Of a stretch of 64,000 nucleotides of DNA, positions 1 to 9,158 are shown piece by piece. This DNA is from Achromobacter sp. MFA1 R4 (GTDB taxonomy: Bacteria > Pseudomonadota > Gammaproteobacteria > Burkholderiales > Burkholderiaceae_B), in contig NZ_LT707065.1 in the NCBI RefSeq assembly GCF_900156745.1, positions 4,650,001 through 4,714,000 on the forward strand. Reading direction: 5' to 3'. The notes below the pieces were generated by a model. That model searched no databases, had not been told where the DNA came from, and was given only the letters and a program-made list of their open reading frames with translations. How positions within the stretch are numbered: position 1 is the stretch's first letter; each line of letters begins with the position of its first letter. The position numbers and the translations under genes are program-made.

Positions 1-740
1 ACCTGCTTGCCGGCGGCGGCGTCGCGATGGTGGGCGGGCTGCTGGTCGGCATTCCTTCGCTGCGCGTCAAGGGGCTGTACCTGGCCATCTCCACGATCGC
101 GGCGTCGTTCATCGCCCACTTCATTTTCGCGAACTGGCAGTTCACGGGCGGCACCAGCGGCCTGCAGGTGCCGCCGGCGCGGATCCTCGGCATGGACCTG
201 GATACCTCGTTCAAGATCTACTGGCTGATCGTGCCCGTGACCGTGCTGATGGTGCTGGGCGCGGCGAATCTGTTCCGCACCCGCATCGGGCGGGCCTTCA
301 TCGCGATCCGCGACCGGGACATTTCGGCCGAAGTGCTGGGCATCCGGCTGCTGCGCTACAAGCTGCTGTCCTTCGGGCTGTCTTCGTTCTATGCCGGCGT
401 GGCCGGCGGGCTGTGGGCGTACTTCTTCCGCGTGGTCACGCCGGAGAGTTTTCCGCTCATCATGTCGATCTTCTTCCTGGCGGCCATCATCGTGGGCGGC
501 ATGGGATCGATCCTGGGATCCATCCTGGGCGCGCTCTTCATGACAATGGTGCCAGAGTTCCTCAAGCTGGTCGTCGGCTGGCTGCCGGTGGGCGGCGACG
601 CGCTGCGGCTGATTTCGCCCGTGCGCACCATTGTTTTCGGCCTGCTGATCGTGGGCTTCCTGATCTTCGAGCCGCACGGGCTCGCGGAAATCTGGCGGCG
701 CGTGCGCCGATTCTTTCACCTATGGCCTTTTCGCACGTAG
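1..740 (+). CDS. livM: Branched-chain amino acid-type ABC transporter permease (LivM family), 5' partial
   Basis: The reading frame is open from base 3 at the window edge with no start visible, so about 245 C-terminal residues are present. The product is an inner-membrane permease of the LivM type: hydrophobic helices, the family loop GRAFIAIRDRDISAEVLG, and a last helix followed by a short basic tail. It would form the translocation channel with a LivH partner and the LivF and LivG ATPases. LivF lies downstream in the same operon; LivH and LivG are not in the window and probably lie upstream. The stop is followed after 52 bases by the binding-protein gene. The ligase and thiolase in the operon suggest that the solute is an organic acid rather than an amino acid, which is inference. 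Confidence 0.9.
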   Translation, partial: LLAGGGVAMVGGLLVGIPSLRVKGLYLAISTIAASFIAHFIFANWQFTGGTSGLQVPPARILGMDLDTSFKIYWLIVPVTVLMVLGAANLFRTRIGRAFIAIRDRDISAEVLGIRLLRYKLLSFGLSSFYAGVAGGLWAYFFRVVTPESFPLIMSIFFLAAIIVGGMGSILGSILGALFMTMVPEFLKLVVGWLPVGGDALRLISPVRTIVFGLLIVGFLIFEPHGLAEIWRRVRRFFHLWPFRT

Positions 741-792
741 CGCGACGCGCGCGGCGTGACGGCGGCCACCCATAAGACCCAGGAGACAAACC

Positions 793-1974
793 ATGAAGCG
801 CATCCGGATAGGCAGCGGTTTATCGAGGTGGTTGGCCCCGTTGGGCCTGGCGGCGGCGTTGTCCGCGGCGCCGGCGGCGCAGGCGGCCGAGGACCTGGTG
901 CTGGGCGGCTCGATTCCGCTGAGCGGCGTGTTCGCCTTCGCCGGGCAGGGCATTCATGCGGGCATCACGGATTACGTAAAGATCGTGAACGATCAGGGCG
1001 GGATCAAGGGTCGCAAGTTGCGTTATGTGCCCGAGGACACGGCCTACAAGGTCGACGCGTCGGTCGCGGCGTTCAAGAAGATCACCAGCCAGAACAAGGT
1101 GAATTTCTACTACGGGGATTCGACCGGCTTTTCCAAGACCATCAATGCGGAGCTCAACCGCACGGGCGACATCCTGATGACGGGCGCCTCGTTCGCGACC
1201 GAGCTGAACGATCCCGCGAAGTATCCCGCGCAGTTCATGCTGGGACCCGACTACACCGAGATGTTCGGCATCCTGCTGCGCTACATCGCCAAGGAGCAGC
1301 CGGGCGCCAAGGTCGCCTTCGTGTATTCGGACACGGAGTTCGGGCGCGATCCCATCGCCAGCTCGCGCGCCGTGGCGGAAAAGCTGGGCTTGAAGGTGGT
1401 CACCGAGATCATGACGCCGCCGGGCAGCGTGGACGTGTCGACCGAGGTCATCAAGCTGCGCCGCGCCGATCCGGACTTCACCATCTTCCACGGCTATGTG
1501 CTGGCGCCCATCCCCGAGTTCGTGGGACAAGGCAAGCGCATGGGCCTGAAGACGCGCTACATGGGCACGTTCTGGACGATGGACAACTCGACCGTAATGC
1601 AGATGGGCGAGGATGCCGAGGGCTTCATGGGCGTGATGCCTTATCGCTACTACTACGACACGGCGCCCGATGCGCCGATGCTCAAGAAGATCCGCGAAAT
1701 GCGCCCGACTTACCAGAGCACCGGCTACATGCAGGGCTTCCTGGCGGCCATGCTGTTCTCGGAAGTGGCCAAGCGCACGCTGGATGCCGGCAAGGAGCTG
1801 AACGCCGCCAACATGAAGGCCGCGCTGGACGGCATCAAGGATTTCGACACGGGCGGGCTGATCGGCGTGCCGATCAGCATCAAGGGCAATTCGATACCCG
1901 TGGGCCGGATCTATCGCGCGGACGTGAAGCAGAAGCAGATGGTGCCCGCGTCCGACTGGATCGTCCTGAAGTGA
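793..1974 (+). CDS. ABC transporter periplasmic substrate-binding protein (LivK/Peripla_BP_6 family)
   Basis: A 393-residue periplasmic solute-binding protein of the leucine-binding-protein fold. It has a basic start, a hydrophobic segment and a likely signal-peptidase I site after about residue 31 (AAQA). The mature part opens with LVLGGSIPLSGVFAFAGQG, the usual beginning of this family. The start at 793 is preceded by a clear AGGAGA ribosome site seven bases upstream. Length is typical. It presumably delivers its ligand to the permease encoded just before it. Family members in operons with AMP-forming ligases often bind aromatic or aliphatic carboxylates, so amino acid specificity should not be assumed. 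The ligand cannot be read from the sequence. Confidence 0.93.
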   Translation: MKRIRIGSGLSRWLAPLGLAAALSAAPAAQAAEDLVLGGSIPLSGVFAFAGQGIHAGITDYVKIVNDQGGIKGRKLRYVPEDTAYKVDASVAAFKKITSQNKVNFYYGDSTGFSKTINAELNRTGDILMTGASFATELNDPAKYPAQFMLGPDYTEMFGILLRYIAKEQPGAKVAFVYSDTEFGRDPIASSRAVAEKLGLKVVTEIMTPPGSVDVSTEVIKLRRADPDFTIFHGYVLAPIPEFVGQGKRMGLKTRYMGTFWTMDNSTVMQMGEDAEGFMGVMPYRYYYDTAPDAPMLKKIREMRPTYQSTGYMQGFLAAMLFSEVAKRTLDAGKELNAANMKAALDGIKDFDTGGLIGVPISIKGNSIPVGRIYRADVKQKQMVPASDWIVLK

Positions 1975-1981
1975 GGCGGCC

Positions 1982-2833
1982 GTGAATCCGGGACATGACG
2001 CGCGGGCGGATATCAGCGCCGCGGCGCCGCCGCAGGCGGTGCTCGACATCAACAACATCGAGGTCGTCTACAACAAGGCGGTGCAGGTGCTGCGCGGCTT
2101 GTCCCTGTCGGTGCCGGCCGGCAGCATCGTGGCGCTGCTGGGCAGCAACGGGGCCGGCAAGTCCACCACGCTGAAGGCGGTGTCGGGTTTGCTGGGCCTG
2201 GAAGATGGCGAGCTGGTGCGCGGCCAGATCGTCTTTGGCGGCGGCGACACCGCGGGCGTCAAGCCGCAGAACCTGGTGCGGTCCGGCCTGGCGCACGTGA
2301 TGGAAGGGCGCCGGGTGTTCGAGGACCTGACCGTGGAAGAGAACCTGGTGGCCGCGACCTACGCGCTGACCGGCAGGCCTGCGGCGCGCGCGGATTTCGA
2401 CCTGGTCTACGGCTACTTCCCGCGGCTGTTCGAGCGGCGTCGCGGCCTGGCCGGGTATTTGTCCGGCGGCGAGCAGCAGATGCTAGCCATCGGGCGCGCG
2501 CTGATCGCCCAGCCCAGGCTGATGTTGCTGGACGAGCCGTCGCTGGGCCTGTCGCCGATGCTGGTCGAGAGCATTTTCTCGATCATTGCGCGCATCAATA
2601 TCGAACAGGGGGTGTCGATGCTGCTGGTGGAACAGAACGCATCCGTGGCGCTGGCGGTGGCGCACTACGGCTACATCATGGAGACCGGCAAAGTGGTGAT
2701 CGACGGGTCGGCCGACCGGCTGGCGGCGGACCCGGACGTGCGCGAGTTTTACCTGGGCGTCGGCGGGTCCGGCGAGGCGCGGGGCTTTCGCGACATCAAG
2801 CATTACAAGCGCCGCAAGCGCTGGCTGTCATGA
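1982..2833 (+). CDS. livF: ABC transporter ATP-binding protein (LivF family)
   Basis: A 283-residue cytoplasmic ATPase subunit. Walker A GSNGAGKST lies at residues 54-62, the signature LSGGEQQ near 160 and Walker B LMLLDEPSLGL near 180. It starts with GTG seven bases after the binding-protein stop and ends by sharing ATGA with the acyl-CoA ligase, so translation is probably coupled. Two things differ from plain LivF: about 18 extra N-terminal residues before the beta strand, and a basic C-terminal tail (RDIKHYKRRKRW). I recall such a tail from LivF proteins encoded beside AMP-forming ligases. A role of the tail in contacting the ligase is only speculation. Confidence 0.93.
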   Translation: MNPGHDARADISAAAPPQAVLDINNIEVVYNKAVQVLRGLSLSVPAGSIVALLGSNGAGKSTTLKAVSGLLGLEDGELVRGQIVFGGGDTAGVKPQNLVRSGLAHVMEGRRVFEDLTVEENLVAATYALTGRPAARADFDLVYGYFPRLFERRRGLAGYLSGGEQQMLAIGRALIAQPRLMLLDEPSLGLSPMLVESIFSIIARINIEQGVSMLLVEQNASVALAVAHYGYIMETGKVVIDGSADRLAADPDVREFYLGVGGSGEARGFRDIKHYKRRKRWLS

Positions 2834-4698
2834 TGGACGGCGCCGCAGACCCGAGCGCCGCGCGCGACGCCGCCGCCGGCTGGCCCGCGCTGACGCTGCC
2901 GCAGATGCTGCGCGAGCAGGCGCGCCGGCAGCCGTCAGCCGTCGCCATCCGGCAAAAGGATTTCGGCATCTGGAAGCCCCTGTCCTGGGCGGAATATTGG
3001 CAGCGCGCGTGCCGCGTCGGCCTGGGACTGCGCGCGCTGGGGCTGAGCCCGGGCGGGCGGGTGGCCATCGTGTCGGACAACCGGGTGGAGTGGCTGCTTG
3101 CGCAGATGGGCGCGGGCGCGGTCGGGGGCGTGGCGGTGGGCGTCTATTCCACCAGTCCGGCCGAGGAGATGGGCTACGTGCTGGAACACGCGGACGTCGA
3201 ACTGGTAGTGTGCGAAGACCAGGAACAGACCGACAAGGTGCTGCAGGTGGCGGACAGGCTGCCGCGCTTGCGGCGCATCGTGATGATAGAGACCAAGGGC
3301 CTGCGTTCCTACGCGGCGCAGGACCGCTCGCGCATCGTGACGTTTGCCGAGGTCGAGGCCGGAGGGCGCGAGCGCGAGACCCTGGAACTGGCCGCGCTGA
3401 ATACGATGCTGGACGGCCAGCGCCTGGACGATACCGGGCTGATGATCTATACGTCCGGGTCCACCGGCAAGCCCAAGGGGGCGATGCTGAGCTACCGCAA
3501 CATGCGCGGCGTGGCGCCGGGCATCGCCGAGCGCCTGTCCATGGACGCGTCCAGCGTGCACCTGTCGTATCTGCCGCTGTGCCACGTGGCCGAGCAGATG
3601 CTGTCCACGTTCGTGCCCATCTACCTGGGCGCGCAGGTGAATTTCGGCGAGTCGATCCGTACCGTGCAGGAGGACCTGCGCGAAGTGGCGCCGACGATTT
3701 TCCTGGGCGTGCCGCGTATCTGGGAGAAGCTGCACGCGGCGATCTCCATCAAAATGCAGGAGGCCGGGCGGCTGCAGCAGTGGCTGTACCGCAAGGCGCT
3801 GGCGCGGTGCGCGCCGTTCCTGGAGAAGTCCGCCGGGCAGTATGGGGTGGGCGAACGGCTGACGCATTGGCTGTGGTACTGGCTGGTGCTGCGTGCGCTG
3901 CAGAATTTCATCGGACTGCGCCGCGTGGGGGTGGCGATGACGGGCGCCGCGCCGATACCGCCGGACGTGGTGCGGTATTTCCGCACCCTGGGCGTGCCGC
4001 TGGTCGAGGTTTACGGGTTGACGGAATCGTCCGGGATGATCTTCGGGCAGCATCCGGACCGCGTGAAGGTGGGCACGGTGGGCGAGCCGATCCTGGGCGT
4101 GGAATGGCGCATCGGCGATGCTGGCGAGCTGCTGGTGCGCGGCGATATGGTGTTCCAGGGCTACTACAAGAATCCCGATGCGACGGCCGATGCCGTGCGC
4201 GACGGCTGGCTGCACACGGGCGACGTCGTGGCGCAGGACGACGGCCGCGTGCGCATCGTCGACCGGCTCAAGGACATCATGATCACGGCGGGCGGCAAGA
4301 ACCTCACGCCGTCGGAAATCGAGAATGCGGTCAAGGGCAGCCCCTACGTGAAGGAATGCATTGTGATCGCGGACGGCAGGAAGTATGTGTCCGCCTTGAT
4401 CCAGCTTGAGTTCGATACGGTGGGCAAGTGGGCGGAGTCTCGGCGCATTGCCTTCACGCACTTCCGGTCGCTGGCCGAGTGCCCGCAGGTGCGCGAACTG
4501 GTGCAGCAGGAGGTCGCGCGCGCCAATGCGGGGCTGGCGCCCGTGGCGCAGATCAAGCGCTTTCACCTGTTGACCAAGGAACTGGATCACGACGACGGCG
4601 AAGTCACCGCGACGATGAAGGTGCGGCGCGCCAGCATCTACCGCACCTACGCAAACGAAATCGAAACGCTCTACGTTGATGAGGAGACGACGGCATGA
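2830..4698 (+). CDS. AMP-forming acyl-CoA synthetase (long-chain fatty acid-CoA ligase family)
   Basis: A 622-residue member of the ANL superfamily that activates a carboxylic acid to its acyl-CoA with ATP. Visible motifs are the phosphate loop YTSGSTGKPKGAM (about 207-219), YGLTESSG (about 395), the hinge DRLKDIMITAGGKN (about 478) and a C-terminal lysine in TATMKVRR (K597) at the place of the catalytic lysine. It overlaps livF by ATGA and the thiolase by ATGA, so five genes form one tight operon. Similar ligases occur with Liv transporters in Alcaligenaceae, suggesting immediate CoA trapping of an imported acid. Whether the acid is fatty, aromatic or alicyclic cannot be decided from sequence. 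Confidence 0.92.
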   Translation: MMDGAADPSAARDAAAGWPALTLPQMLREQARRQPSAVAIRQKDFGIWKPLSWAEYWQRACRVGLGLRALGLSPGGRVAIVSDNRVEWLLAQMGAGAVGGVAVGVYSTSPAEEMGYVLEHADVELVVCEDQEQTDKVLQVADRLPRLRRIVMIETKGLRSYAAQDRSRIVTFAEVEAGGRERETLELAALNTMLDGQRLDDTGLMIYTSGSTGKPKGAMLSYRNMRGVAPGIAERLSMDASSVHLSYLPLCHVAEQMLSTFVPIYLGAQVNFGESIRTVQEDLREVAPTIFLGVPRIWEKLHAAISIKMQEAGRLQQWLYRKALARCAPFLEKSAGQYGVGERLTHWLWYWLVLRALQNFIGLRRVGVAMTGAAPIPPDVVRYFRTLGVPLVEVYGLTESSGMIFGQHPDRVKVGTVGEPILGVEWRIGDAGELLVRGDMVFQGYYKNPDATADAVRDGWLHTGDVVAQDDGRVRIVDRLKDIMITAGGKNLTPSEIENAVKGSPYVKECIVIADGRKYVSALIQLEFDTVGKWAESRRIAFTHFRSLAECPQVRELVQQEVARANAGLAPVAQIKRFHLLTKELDHDDGEVTATMKVRRASIYRTYANEIETLYVDEETTA

Positions 4699-5849
4699 AC
4701 CAAGCCGTGATCCTGGAGGCCGTGCGCACGCCGTTCGGGCGGCGCGGCGGCGGGTGGGCGCAGACGCGGCCGGATACGCTGCTGGCCCGGACCGTGGAGG
4801 AGTTGCTGGCGCGCGCGGCGCTGCCGGGGGACAAGGTCGAAGACCTGATCGCCGGCTGCGTCAGCCAGGCGGGCGAGCAGGGCGCCAATATCGGCCGGCT
4901 GGCGGCGATGCTGGCCGGACTGCCGGAAAGCGTGCCGGGCGTGGCGCTGAACCGTATGTGCGGGTCCAGCCAGCAGGCCGTGCATTTCGGCGCCCAGGCC
5001 ATTGCCGCGGGCGATATGCGCTATGTGGTCGCGGGCGGCGTCGAGAGCATGAGCCGGGTGCCCATGTTCCTGGACGTGACGCTGGGCCAGTCGGAGTTCC
5101 GCGGCTTTGAATCGCTGAATCCGGCCTTGCTGGAACGCTATCCGCTGATCCACCAGATCGAGAGCGCGGAACGCATCGCCAGCCATTGGGGGCTGTCTCA
5201 GTCGGAAATGGATCAGTGGGCGCGCGAGAGCCACGCCCGCGCCTGGGCGGCTGCCAGCGCCGGCCTGCATGCCGAGCTGCTGGCGGGGCAGCCGGGGGCG
5301 CCGCGTCGCGACGAAGGCATCCGCGAGACCACGGACGCGGCCCGCATGGCAGCGATGGCGCCGGCCATGCGCGCACCGGGGCAGGGCGGCGTGACCGCGG
5401 CCAACGCGAGCCAGCTTGCGGACGGCGCGGCGGCGGTGCTGCTGGGGGACATGGATGCCGCGCTCGCCGATGGCCTGCGGCCGCGCGCGCGCTTTCTGGC
5501 ACGCGTGGCGGTGGGCTCCGACCCGGTGATGCAGCTCACGGGCGTCATCCCCGCGGCGCGGCAGGCGCTGGCCCGCGCGGGCCTGTCGCTGGACGACATC
5601 GACTGGATCGAGATCAACGAGGCCTTCGCAAGCGTGGTGCTGGCCTGGCAGCGCGAGCTGGGCGCGGACCTGGCGCGCGTCAATCCGTGGGGCGGCGCGA
5701 TTGCACACGGGCATCCGCTGGGCGCCACGGGCGCCGGCTTGATGGCCAAGATGCTGGCGGGGCTGGAGGCCACCGAAGGCGAACTGGGCATGCAGCTCAT
5801 GTGCATCGGCCACGGCATGGCGACCGCGACCATCATCCAGAGGCTCTGA
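4695..5849 (+). CDS. Thiolase family acetyl-CoA acyltransferase
   Basis: A 384-residue thiolase. The nucleophilic cysteine is C89 in NRMCGSSQQ. The second-domain residues are INEAFA, GGAIAHGHPLGATG (histidine near 339) and the C-terminal CIGHGMA, where C370 acts as the base. The length is typical, and all residues needed for degradative or biosynthetic thiolase chemistry are present. It starts in an ATGA overlap with the ligase gene, so the pathway likely runs import, CoA activation, beta-oxidation and thiolysis. The enoyl-CoA hydratase and dehydrogenase steps are not encoded here and must lie elsewhere. The chain length of the substrate is unknown. Confidence 0.93.
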   Translation: MNQAVILEAVRTPFGRRGGGWAQTRPDTLLARTVEELLARAALPGDKVEDLIAGCVSQAGEQGANIGRLAAMLAGLPESVPGVALNRMCGSSQQAVHFGAQAIAAGDMRYVVAGGVESMSRVPMFLDVTLGQSEFRGFESLNPALLERYPLIHQIESAERIASHWGLSQSEMDQWARESHARAWAAASAGLHAELLAGQPGAPRRDEGIRETTDAARMAAMAPAMRAPGQGGVTAANASQLADGAAAVLLGDMDAALADGLRPRARFLARVAVGSDPVMQLTGVIPAARQALARAGLSLDDIDWIEINEAFASVVLAWQRELGADLARVNPWGGAIAHGHPLGATGAGLMAKMLAGLEATEGELGMQLMCIGHGMATATIIQRL

Positions 5850-5854
5850 GCCGC

Positions 5855-6505
5855 ATGGACAAGACCGGGACCCCCGCGTCGCGGGACGATGGCGCGGAGT
5901 CGGAACGGCGCCGGGAACTGGTCCTGGCGGCCGGCAGGCTGTTCAGCAGGCACGGCTACGAGCGCACGACGGTGCGCGAGCTGGCCAAGGCCGTCGGGCT
6001 GCAGTCGGGCAGCCTCTTTCATCATTTCCGCAGCAAGGAGGAGATCCTGGTCGCGGTCATGAACAATGGCATCCAGGAAGTGATCGACCTTGGCGAGAAG
6101 GCGCTGGCCTGCTATGGCGTGCCCGCGGACCGGCTGGCGGCGTTGTTCCGCGTCCACATGTGGAGCATGCTGCACGGCGCCGGCGGCGATGCGATGAACG
6201 CCCTGGTCTACGAATGGCGCAGCCTGTCCGCGCCCAGCCAGGCGGCCGTGAAGGTGCTGAGCGACCGCTACGAGGCGATGTGGCAGTCGGTGGTGGCGGG
6301 GGCGGTGGAGGCGGGTCTGCTGCGCGGCGATGCGCGCATCATCAAGCGATGCGTGCTGGGCGCGATGAACCTGACGGTGCAATGGTACAAGCCGGGCGGC
6401 CGGCTGGCGCCCGCCGAGTTCATCGATGCGATGCTGCAGGCGTCCCTGCCGGCGCTGCCCGCGGGGGCCGGAAAGTGGCCGCTGGGCCCTAGCCCCGACG
6501 CTTGA
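5855..6505 (+). CDS. TetR/AcrR family transcriptional regulator
   Basis: A 216-residue regulator. The N-terminal helix-turn-helix covers about residues 20-65 (RLFSRHGYERTTVRELAKAV, then SLFHHFRSKEEIL). The C-terminal half is a helical ligand-binding domain without a recognisable family signature. The ATG lies five bases after the thiolase stop, so it belongs to the same operon. I expect it to control this operon in response to an acyl-CoA or free acid, as for FadR/PaaR-type TetR proteins. No operator can be seen because the operon promoter is outside the window. Its last 17 bases overlap the 3' end of the convergent small membrane-protein gene. Confidence 0.9.
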   Translation: MDKTGTPASRDDGAESERRRELVLAAGRLFSRHGYERTTVRELAKAVGLQSGSLFHHFRSKEEILVAVMNNGIQEVIDLGEKALACYGVPADRLAALFRVHMWSMLHGAGGDAMNALVYEWRSLSAPSQAAVKVLSDRYEAMWQSVVAGAVEAGLLRGDARIIKRCVLGAMNLTVQWYKPGGRLAPAEFIDAMLQASLPALPAGAGKWPLGPSPDA

Positions 6506-6809
6506 TGAATGCGCCCACGGCGCAGGCCACCGCCAGCGCCAGCAGCGAGCCCGACACGGGGAGCAGGAAATCGGCCTCGCCGTGATACCCGCCGCCGGTG
6601 ACGCCGCCCGCGACGCCTCCCATCCAGAGCAACGCGGTCAGGATGGCGGCGACCAGGGAGATGGCCGTGGCGACGCACAGCACGATGAATGCCGGCCGGC
6701 GCGCGGGCACGGACGGGTAAGGGGCGCCGGGCTGGATGCGGCGGGGCTGCTTGATCCAGTAGACCAGCCCCGCCACGACCAGCAGCAGCATCAGGATCTT
6801 GAAGATCAT
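6489..6809 (-). CDS. Small membrane protein of unknown function
   Basis: A 106-residue protein with three predicted membrane segments, at about residues 3-19, 43-65 and 83-103. A basic stretch follows the first helix (WIKQPRRIQPG) and KRRG stands at the C-terminus. I do not recognise a family. The start ATG sits 15 bases after the lysS stop on the same strand, so it may be co-transcribed with lysS. It converges with the TetR gene and overlaps it by 17 bases. The coding character is good, with GC-rich third positions and a proper hydrophobic pattern, but function is unknown. Confidence 0.7.
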   Translation of the reverse strand: MIFKILMLLLVVAGLVYWIKQPRRIQPGAPYPSVPARRPAFIVLCVATAISLVAAILTALLWMGGVAGGVTGGGYHGEADFLLPVSGSLLALAVACAVGAFIKRRG

Positions 6810-6824
6810 GACGCCGTCCGCGGT

Positions 6825-8348
6825 TTAGTCTTCACGGCGCAGGTGCGGGAAGAGGATGACGTCGCGGATGCTGGGGCTGTCGGTCAGCAGCATGACCAGG
6901 CGGTCGATGCCGATGCCGCAGCCGCCCGTCGGAGGCATGCCGTATTCCAGGGCGCGGATGTAGTCGGCGTCGTAGTACATGGCTTCTTCGTCGCCGGCGT
7001 CCTTGGCTTCGACCTGCGAGCGGAAGCGTTCGGCCTGGTCTTCGGGGTCGTTCAGCTCGGAGAAGCCGTTGGCGATTTCGCGGCCGGTCATGAAGAGCTC
7101 GAAGCGCTCGGTGATGCCTTCGCGGGTGTCGGACGCGCGCGCCAGCGGCGAGACTTCGACCGGGTAGTCGATGATGTAGGTGGGGTTCCAGAGCTTGGCT
7201 TCGGCCGTCTCTTCGAAGAGGGCCAGTTGCAGCGCGCCCAGGCCGGCGCGCGACAGCACCGGGCCGTCGGCGTCGGCGCCCAGCTTCTTGAGTTCCGCGC
7301 GCACGAAAGCCGGGTCGTCCAGCTGCGCCTGGGTGTAGCCGTCCGTGTACTTGAGGATGGCTTCGCAGATGGTCAGGCGGTCGAACGGCTTGGACAGATC
7401 CAGTTCGCGTTCCTGGTAGGTCAGGACGGCGCTGCCGGTGGCCGAGATGGCGGCCTGGCGGATCAGTTCTTCGGTGAAGTCCATGAGCCAGCGGTAATCC
7501 GCGTAGGCTGCGTAGAACTCCATCATCGTGAATTCGGGGTTGTGGCGCGGGCTGACGCCTTCGTTGCGGAAGTTGCGGTTGACTTCGAAGACGCGCTCGA
7601 AGCCGCCCACGATCAGGCGCTTGAGGTAGAGCTCGGGCGCGATGCGCAGGAACATTTCCATGTCCAGCGCGTTGTGGTGCGTGACAAACGGCTTGGCCGC
7701 GGCGCCGCCCGGGATCGGGTGCAGCATGGGCGTTTCGACTTCGAGGAAGCCCGCGTTCAGCATGAACTGGCGGATGCTGCCCACAGCCTTGCTGCGCGCC
7801 TCGAAGGTGCGGCGCGTGGCGTCGGTCATGATGAGGTCGACGTAGCGCTGGCGGTAGCGCAGTTCCTGGTCGGCCACGCCGTGGAACTTGTCGGGCAGCG
7901 GGCGCAGCGACTTGGACAGCAGGCGCGCCGAGGCGGCGTGCACCGACAGTTCGCCCTTGTTGGTCTTGAAGACCGACCCTTCGACCGCGATGATGTCGCC
8001 GATGTCCCATTGCTTGAACGCCGCGTAGGCATCTTCGCCGAGCGTGCCGCGGTCCAGGTAGATCTGGATGCGGCCGGTGCTGTCCTGCAGCGTGGCGAAG
8101 CTGGCCTTGCCCATGACGCGCTTGAGCATCATGCGGCCGGCGACCTTCACGGTGACGCCGGCAGCGGCGAGGGCTTCCTGCTCCTGGCCGTCGTACTGGT
8201 CATGCAGGGCGGCGGCGCGGGCGTCCGGGACAAAATCGTTGGGGTACGCGACCCCGGCTTCGCGCAGTTTGGCCAGCTTGGCGCGCCGTTCGGCGATCAA
8301 GCGGTTTTCATCCTGGGCGGGAGCCGGAGTGGTCGAGTGGTCGGTCAT
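6825..8348 (-). CDS. lysS: Lysyl-tRNA synthetase, class II
   Basis: A 507-residue cytoplasmic aminoacyl-tRNA synthetase charging tRNA-Lys. An N-terminal OB-fold anticodon domain ([20 protein letters not shown]) precedes the class II core. Motif 1 lies around [16 protein letters not shown], motif 2 is [20 protein letters not shown], and motif 3 near the C-terminus is [16 protein letters not shown]. Length matches bacterial LysS. It is the last large gene of the minus-strand run prfB, SDR, lysS; the SDR stop is 11 bases upstream of the lysS start. No sign of damage. Confidence 0.97.
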   Translation of the reverse strand: MTDHSTTPAPAQDENRLIAERRAKLAKLREAGVAYPNDFVPDARAAALHDQYDGQEQEALAAAGVTVKVAGRMMLKRVMGKASFATLQDSTGRIQIYLDRGTLGEDAYAAFKQWDIGDIIAVEGSVFKTNKGELSVHAASARLLSKSLRPLPDKFHGVADQELRYRQRYVDLIMTDATRRTFEARSKAVGSIRQFMLNAGFLEVETPMLHPIPGGAAAKPFVTHHNALDMEMFLRIAPELYLKRLIVGGFERVFEVNRNFRNEGVSPRHNPEFTMMEFYAAYADYRWLMDFTEELIRQAAISATGSAVLTYQERELDLSKPFDRLTICEAILKYTDGYTQAQLDDPAFVRAELKKLGADADGPVLSRAGLGALQLALFEETAEAKLWNPTYIIDYPVEVSPLARASDTREGITERFELFMTGREIANGFSELNDPEDQAERFRSQVEAKDAGDEEAMYYDADYIRALEYGMPPTGGCGIGIDRLVMLLTDSPSIRDVILFPHLRRED

Positions 8349-8359
8349 GGTCGGGGGGA

Positions 8360-9115
8360 TCAGTCGTAATTGCGGATGTCGTCGATTTCGGTCGTGCCGA
8401 AATCTTCGCGATCCAGGTAGGCGAGGATGCGGGAAGCCACGTTGGCGGGCGAGGACAGCTTGCCGGTGGCGTGGAAATCCTGGAACTTGGCCAGCGCGGG
8501 GAAGCTTTCGGCGGAGCTGGCGCGGATCGCGGCCTGCATGTCGGTGTCGACGATGCCGGGGGCCAGCGCCACGATGCGGGCGCCGTCGGCGCCTTGTTCC
8601 TGCTTGACCACGCGGGCGTGCATGTCGAGCGCGGCCTTGGTGGCGCAGTACACGCCCCAGCCGGCGTTCGGGTTGCGGCCCGCGCCGGAGGAGATGTTCA
8701 GGATGCGGCGGTCCGCCTTGATGTCGGCCACGGCGGCCAGGAAGCGCGCCGTGAGCAGCATGACGGCGGTGACGTTCAGGTTGAACGCGGCGGTGATGGC
8801 TGCCGCGTCGGTGAGTTCGTCGGTGCGCGCCACGGGATGCACCGTGCCCGCGTTGTTGATGAGCAGATAGCGCTTGGCGTCGCGCGGCAGCGCGGCGCAG
8901 ATGCGCTCGGCCGCGGCGGCGGCCGCGCCCAGGTCCGAGAGGTCCACGGACAGTTGTTCCAGTTGCACGTCCTGCGACCGCGCATGGGCGGCGAGTTCGG
9001 GGTCTTCGCGGCGCGCCAGGGTGATCAGGCGGGTGCCGGGTTTGGCCAGGCCGCGCGCCATGGCGGCGCCGATGCCGCGCGATGCGCCGGTGAGAATTGC
9101 AATGGTGTCGGACAT
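8360..9115 (-). CDS. Short-chain dehydrogenase/reductase
   Basis: A 251-residue classical SDR. The dinucleotide-binding motif TGASRGIG is at residues 9-16. NNAG follows around residue 90, a catalytic serine in LNISSGAGR near 146, and YCATK, the Tyr-x-x-x-Lys pair, near 160. The dipeptide after the nucleotide motif suggests NADP(H), in the manner of sepiapterin/benzil reductases, though the substrate is unknown. The gene sits between prfB and lysS on the same strand with short spacers (43 and 11 bases), so it is probably carried on the same transcript. Nothing ties its chemistry to translation. Confidence 0.88.
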   Translation of the reverse strand: MSDTIAILTGASRGIGAAMARGLAKPGTRLITLARREDPELAAHARSQDVQLEQLSVDLSDLGAAAAAAERICAALPRDAKRYLLINNAGTVHPVARTDELTDAAAITAAFNLNVTAVMLLTARFLAAVADIKADRRILNISSGAGRNPNAGWGVYCATKAALDMHARVVKQEQGADGARIVALAPGIVDTDMQAAIRASSAESFPALAKFQDFHATGKLSSPANVASRILAYLDREDFGTTEIDDIRNYD

Positions 9116-9158
9116 TCGTGGACCTCTGGGTGCGTGAGAGCGGGAAGAATCGCGGAAC

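Noticed and set aside
6426-8369. Long open frame on the plus strand (647 codons) opposite lysS
   Set aside because: It is antisense to lysS, with valine/glycine/aspartate-rich sequence typical of the shadow of a GC-rich gene; lysS is certain.
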